Shown piece by piece: positions 61,934-64,000 of a stretch of 64,000 nt of DNA; the stretch's first letter is position 1, and each line of letters opens with the position of its first letter. The stretch comes from Evansella cellulosilytica DSM 2522 (GTDB lineage: Bacteria > Bacillota > Bacilli > Bacillales > Salisediminibacteriaceae), in contig NC_014829.1 of assembly GCF_000177235.2 (NCBI RefSeq), forward strand, positions 1,984,001 to 2,048,000, read 5' to 3'. Below the pieces are notes generated by a model that worked only from the letters and a program-made list of their open reading frames with translations, searched no databases and was not told where the DNA came from. A program made the translations under genes and the position numbers.

Positions 61934-62806
61934 ATGAAAAAATTAAAAATTATTTTAGAGATGATAAAGTTTAAGCATACAATTTTTGCTTTACCTTTTG
62001 CATTTTTAGGAGCTGTATTAGGAAGTTTATTGATGACTGGGGGTTGGCCATCAATTGCTGAATGGATTTGGATTACGTTAGCAATGGTTGGTGCGAGAAG
62101 TGCAGCGATGTCATTGAATCGGCTCATTGATGCAAATATTGATAAAGACAATCCTAGAACCGCATCTCGAGCAATTCCTGCTGGACTAATTTCTAGAGTA
62201 GAAACTGTTGGATTTATTATTTTTTCTTTTGCACTTTTATTTTTTTCTGCTTATCAATTAAATATGCTTGCTGTGTATTTATTACCTTTAACAGTATTCT
62301 TTTTAGTATTTTATTCCTATACGAAGCGTTTTACATGGGCGTGCCATATTTTTTTAGGTATAACAATTGGTCTTGCTCCACTTGGGGGTTGGGTTGGTGC
62401 AACAGGATCTTTAACAACTTGGGTACCTTACGTTTTATTTATTGCCGTAGCACTATGGACTGCCGGGTTTGATGTCATTTATGCTACACAAGACACTAAA
62501 TATGACAAGAAGGTAAAGCTACATTCCATTCCTAGTCGATTCGGTATAGGAAAAGCTTTACTACTAGCGAAAGTCTTTCATATTGTTAGCTTTATAGCTA
62601 TGGTGGTATTGTTTTTCATTACTCCTTTAGGATGGATTTATTTAATAGGTGTCTTAATTGCAGGTGGATTAATGGCATATGAACATTCGTTAGTATCACC
62701 ACAAGATTTATCTAAAGTGAATGTCGCGTTCTTTACTATGAACGGTATTATAAGTCTAGTAATGTTAGCATTTACGATTGGAGATTTACTTCTATGGACA
62801 ACCTAA
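61934..62806 (+). CDS. mqnP: UbiA-family prenyltransferase, probably MqnP
   Basis: Membrane prenyltransferase that joins a polyprenyl chain to an aromatic acid. The 290-residue product has about eight helices and both aspartate motifs: NRLIDANIDKDNPRTASR and DVIYATQDTKYDKKVKLHSIP. It resembles UbiA of ubiquinone makers more than MenA. With ubiX and mqnA directly downstream it most likely prenylates dihydroxynaphthoate in the futalosine pathway. GGGGAA lies before ATG 61934. UbiX overlaps its end by 13 bases. Confidence 0.85.
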   Translation: MKKLKIILEMIKFKHTIFALPFAFLGAVLGSLLMTGGWPSIAEWIWITLAMVGARSAAMSLNRLIDANIDKDNPRTASRAIPAGLISRVETVGFIIFSFALLFFSAYQLNMLAVYLLPLTVFFLVFYSYTKRFTWACHIFLGITIGLAPLGGWVGATGSLTTWVPYVLFIAVALWTAGFDVIYATQDTKYDKKVKLHSIPSRFGIGKALLLAKVFHIVSFIAMVVLFFITPLGWIYLIGVLIAGGLMAYEHSLVSPQDLSKVNVAFFTMNGIISLVMLAFTIGDLLLWTT

Positions 62807-63393
62807 GTAAAAAAGTGTTTGCTGTTGGCATAACTGGAGCAAGTGGTGCAATATACGGTGTGAGGCTTGTAAAAGCTTTATTAAAACAAAAACATGACGT
62901 ACACTTGTTAATGACTGAAGCAGCTTGGCAAGTATTTTATTATGAATTACAAGTAAACATAGAGGACAGGAAAAAGTGTCTCAATGAGGTGTTTGGTGTT
63001 AGTGAGCATTTGTATTTCCATACGCAACAAGACTTTTCCGCACCAATCGCAAGTGGATCAGCGAAGAACGATGGTATGATTATTATCCCTTGTTCAATGG
63101 GAACACTCGCAAAAATTGCTCACGGTATTTCAGGGAATTTATTAGAGAGAACAGCTGATGTGATGTTGAAAGAGCGACGGAAATTAATTGTAGTACCTAG
63201 AGAAACTCCTCTGCACTCGGTCCACTTAGAAAACATGAAGAGAATAAGTGATCAAGGTGGGCAAATAGTCCCTGCTATGCCGGGATTTTATCATAACCCT
63301 ACTTCCATGGACGATTTGATAAACTTTGTAGTAGGAAAAGTTTTAGATCAACTGGAAGTAGAACATGATTTATTTGAAAGGTGGGGAGATTAG
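62794..63393 (+). CDS. ubiX: UbiX-family flavin prenyltransferase
   Basis: Makes prenylated FMN, the cofactor of UbiD-type decarboxylases. The 199-residue product has GITGASGAIYGVRLVKAL, PIASGSAKNDGMIIIPCSMGTLAKIAHGI and the VPRETPLHSVHLENM segment. ATG 62794 lies within the end of mqnP. In the futalosine route a UbiX-UbiD pair decarboxylates the prenylated naphthoate; the UbiD gene is not in the window. Confidence 0.92.
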   Translation: MDNLSKKVFAVGITGASGAIYGVRLVKALLKQKHDVHLLMTEAAWQVFYYELQVNIEDRKKCLNEVFGVSEHLYFHTQQDFSAPIASGSAKNDGMIIIPCSMGTLAKIAHGISGNLLERTADVMLKERRKLIVVPRETPLHSVHLENMKRISDQGGQIVPAMPGFYHNPTSMDDLINFVVGKVLDQLEVEHDLFERWGD

Positions 63394-63394
63394 G

Positions 63395-64000
63395 ATGGGG
63401 TTGGCAATCGGAGAAATTTCATATACTAATATACTCCCTTTCTTTTATTATGTAGACCGATTTTTTTTAGGGCAAAATGGATGTACATTTATCCCTAAAG
63501 TTCCTTCTGAATTAAATGATGGGATGGAGAAGGGAGTCATTGATGTCGGTGGTATTTCTTCCTTTTCCTATGGGGAGAATTATGAAGAATATATGCTGCT
63601 TCCGAATTTTTCTGTTTCTTCACCAAGAGAAGTTGGTTCAATTTTTTTATTTTCAAAACTACCAATAACCGAGCTACATAACAAAACAATTGCACTTACT
63701 TCAAGTTCAGCAACTTCTGTTAACTTATTAAAGATCATATTACAGAAGTTTTATTCATTGGAAGTCTCCTATGTGACGATGGAGCCAGACTATGACAGTA
63801 TGTTAAAAGAATATGATGCTTGTTTACTTATTGGTGACGACGCCATCACTGCATCATGGAATAAACGAGAAGATATTCACAAATATGATCTAGGGACAAT
63901 TTGGGAACACTTCACTGGATACCCAATGACATATGCGGTATTTGCAGTAAGAAAAAGTGCATGTGAGAAACACCCAATCCTTTTAGATTATTTATATAAA
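63395..64000 (+). CDS. mqnA: Chorismate dehydratase MqnA (menaquinone futalosine pathway), 5' part
   Basis: First enzyme of the futalosine pathway: it removes water from chorismate to give 3-enolpyruvylbenzoate. The frame from ATG 63395 is open to the window end, 202 residues of about 280. It has the family start IGEISYTNILPFFYYVD, DVGGISSFSY, ALTSSSATSVNLLKIIL, CLLIGDDAI and YDLGTIWEHFTGYPMTYAVFA. GGGGAG is upstream; the UbiX stop ends one base before the ATG. Recognition is by these segments. Confidence 0.92.
   Translation, partial: MGLAIGEISYTNILPFFYYVDRFFLGQNGCTFIPKVPSELNDGMEKGVIDVGGISSFSYGENYEEYMLLPNFSVSSPREVGSIFLFSKLPITELHNKTIALTSSSATSVNLLKIILQKFYSLEVSYVTMEPDYDSMLKEYDACLLIGDDAITASWNKREDIHKYDLGTIWEHFTGYPMTYAVFAVRKSACEKHPILLDYLYK

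Overview
This 64 kb window is chromosomal DNA of an endospore-forming, low-GC Gram-positive bacterium of the family Bacillaceae. The gene content and order follow the Bacillus subtilis backbone from sigF through lysA, ppiB, the riboflavin operon, scpAB, dacB-spmAB-rluB, resABCDE, fer, ypbB-recQ, ypdA, sleB-ypeB, ypfA-cmk-ypfD, der-gpsA, spoIVA and hbs-mtrAB to the hepS locus. Menaquinone genes of the futalosine type, a CarH-like B12 photoreceptor gene, a group IIC-like intron and the missing spoVAC/AD point away from B. subtilis itself, perhaps to the clade that holds alkaliphiles such as B. halodurans. That placement is inference. Almost all genes lie on the + strand.

Layout. 1-4.0 kb: 3' end of sigF, then a reduced spoVA operon (AA, AB, AEa, AF). 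4.0-6.3 kb: lysine riboswitch, lysA, ppiB. 6.5-11 kb: a small membrane protein gene with a damaged start, then FMN riboswitch and ribD-ribE-ribBA-ribH. 11-13 kb: group II intron placed directly behind the rib terminator. 13-16.6 kb: ypuF (- strand), scpA, scpB, ypuI, a sodF-like gene. 16.8-19.1 kb: two - strand membrane-protein genes, one DUF421, facing a putative forespore pair (lipoprotein plus the missing SpoVAEb). 19.2-28.7 kb: dacB-spmA-spmB, rluB, resABCDE. 28.9-36.7 kb: cobalamin adenosyltransferase, an M14 peptidase, a Crp/Fnr regulator, ferredoxin, ypbB-recQ-CPBP protease and small membrane proteins. 36.7-39.8 kb: small ORFs, a wrecked fhs gene, the CarH-like regulator, mecA. 40-45.7 kb: ypdA-ansA-prsW, a zinc-ribbon peptide, sleB-ypeB. 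45.9-51.8 kb: ypfA, cmk, plsC, ypfD, fni, ypzI, yphA. 51.9-58.4 kb: der, plsY, gpsA, spoVIF, yphE, yphF, spoIVA. 58.7-64 kb: hbs, folE, mtrB, hepS, menG/ubiE, mqnP/ubiA, ubiX and the start of mqnA.

Together the genes cover sporulation and germination (sigF, spoVA, dacB, spmAB, sleB-ypeB, spoVIF, spoIVA), quinone and cytochrome biogenesis (res, hepS-menG-mqn), riboflavin, lysine and folate synthesis, and chromosome condensation (scpAB, hbs). Intergenic DNA carries two recurring families: a dispersed repeat with inverted ends (five traces) and a family of near-identical GACTCAAAAGGT terminator hairpins (seven copies). No CRISPR array, tRNA, rRNA, prophage or transposase gene was seen. I found no convincing new multi-gene system. 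The most distinctive items are the split spoVA set, the futalosine-type quinone cluster, the CarH-like photoreceptor, the intron at the rib terminator and the repeat family.
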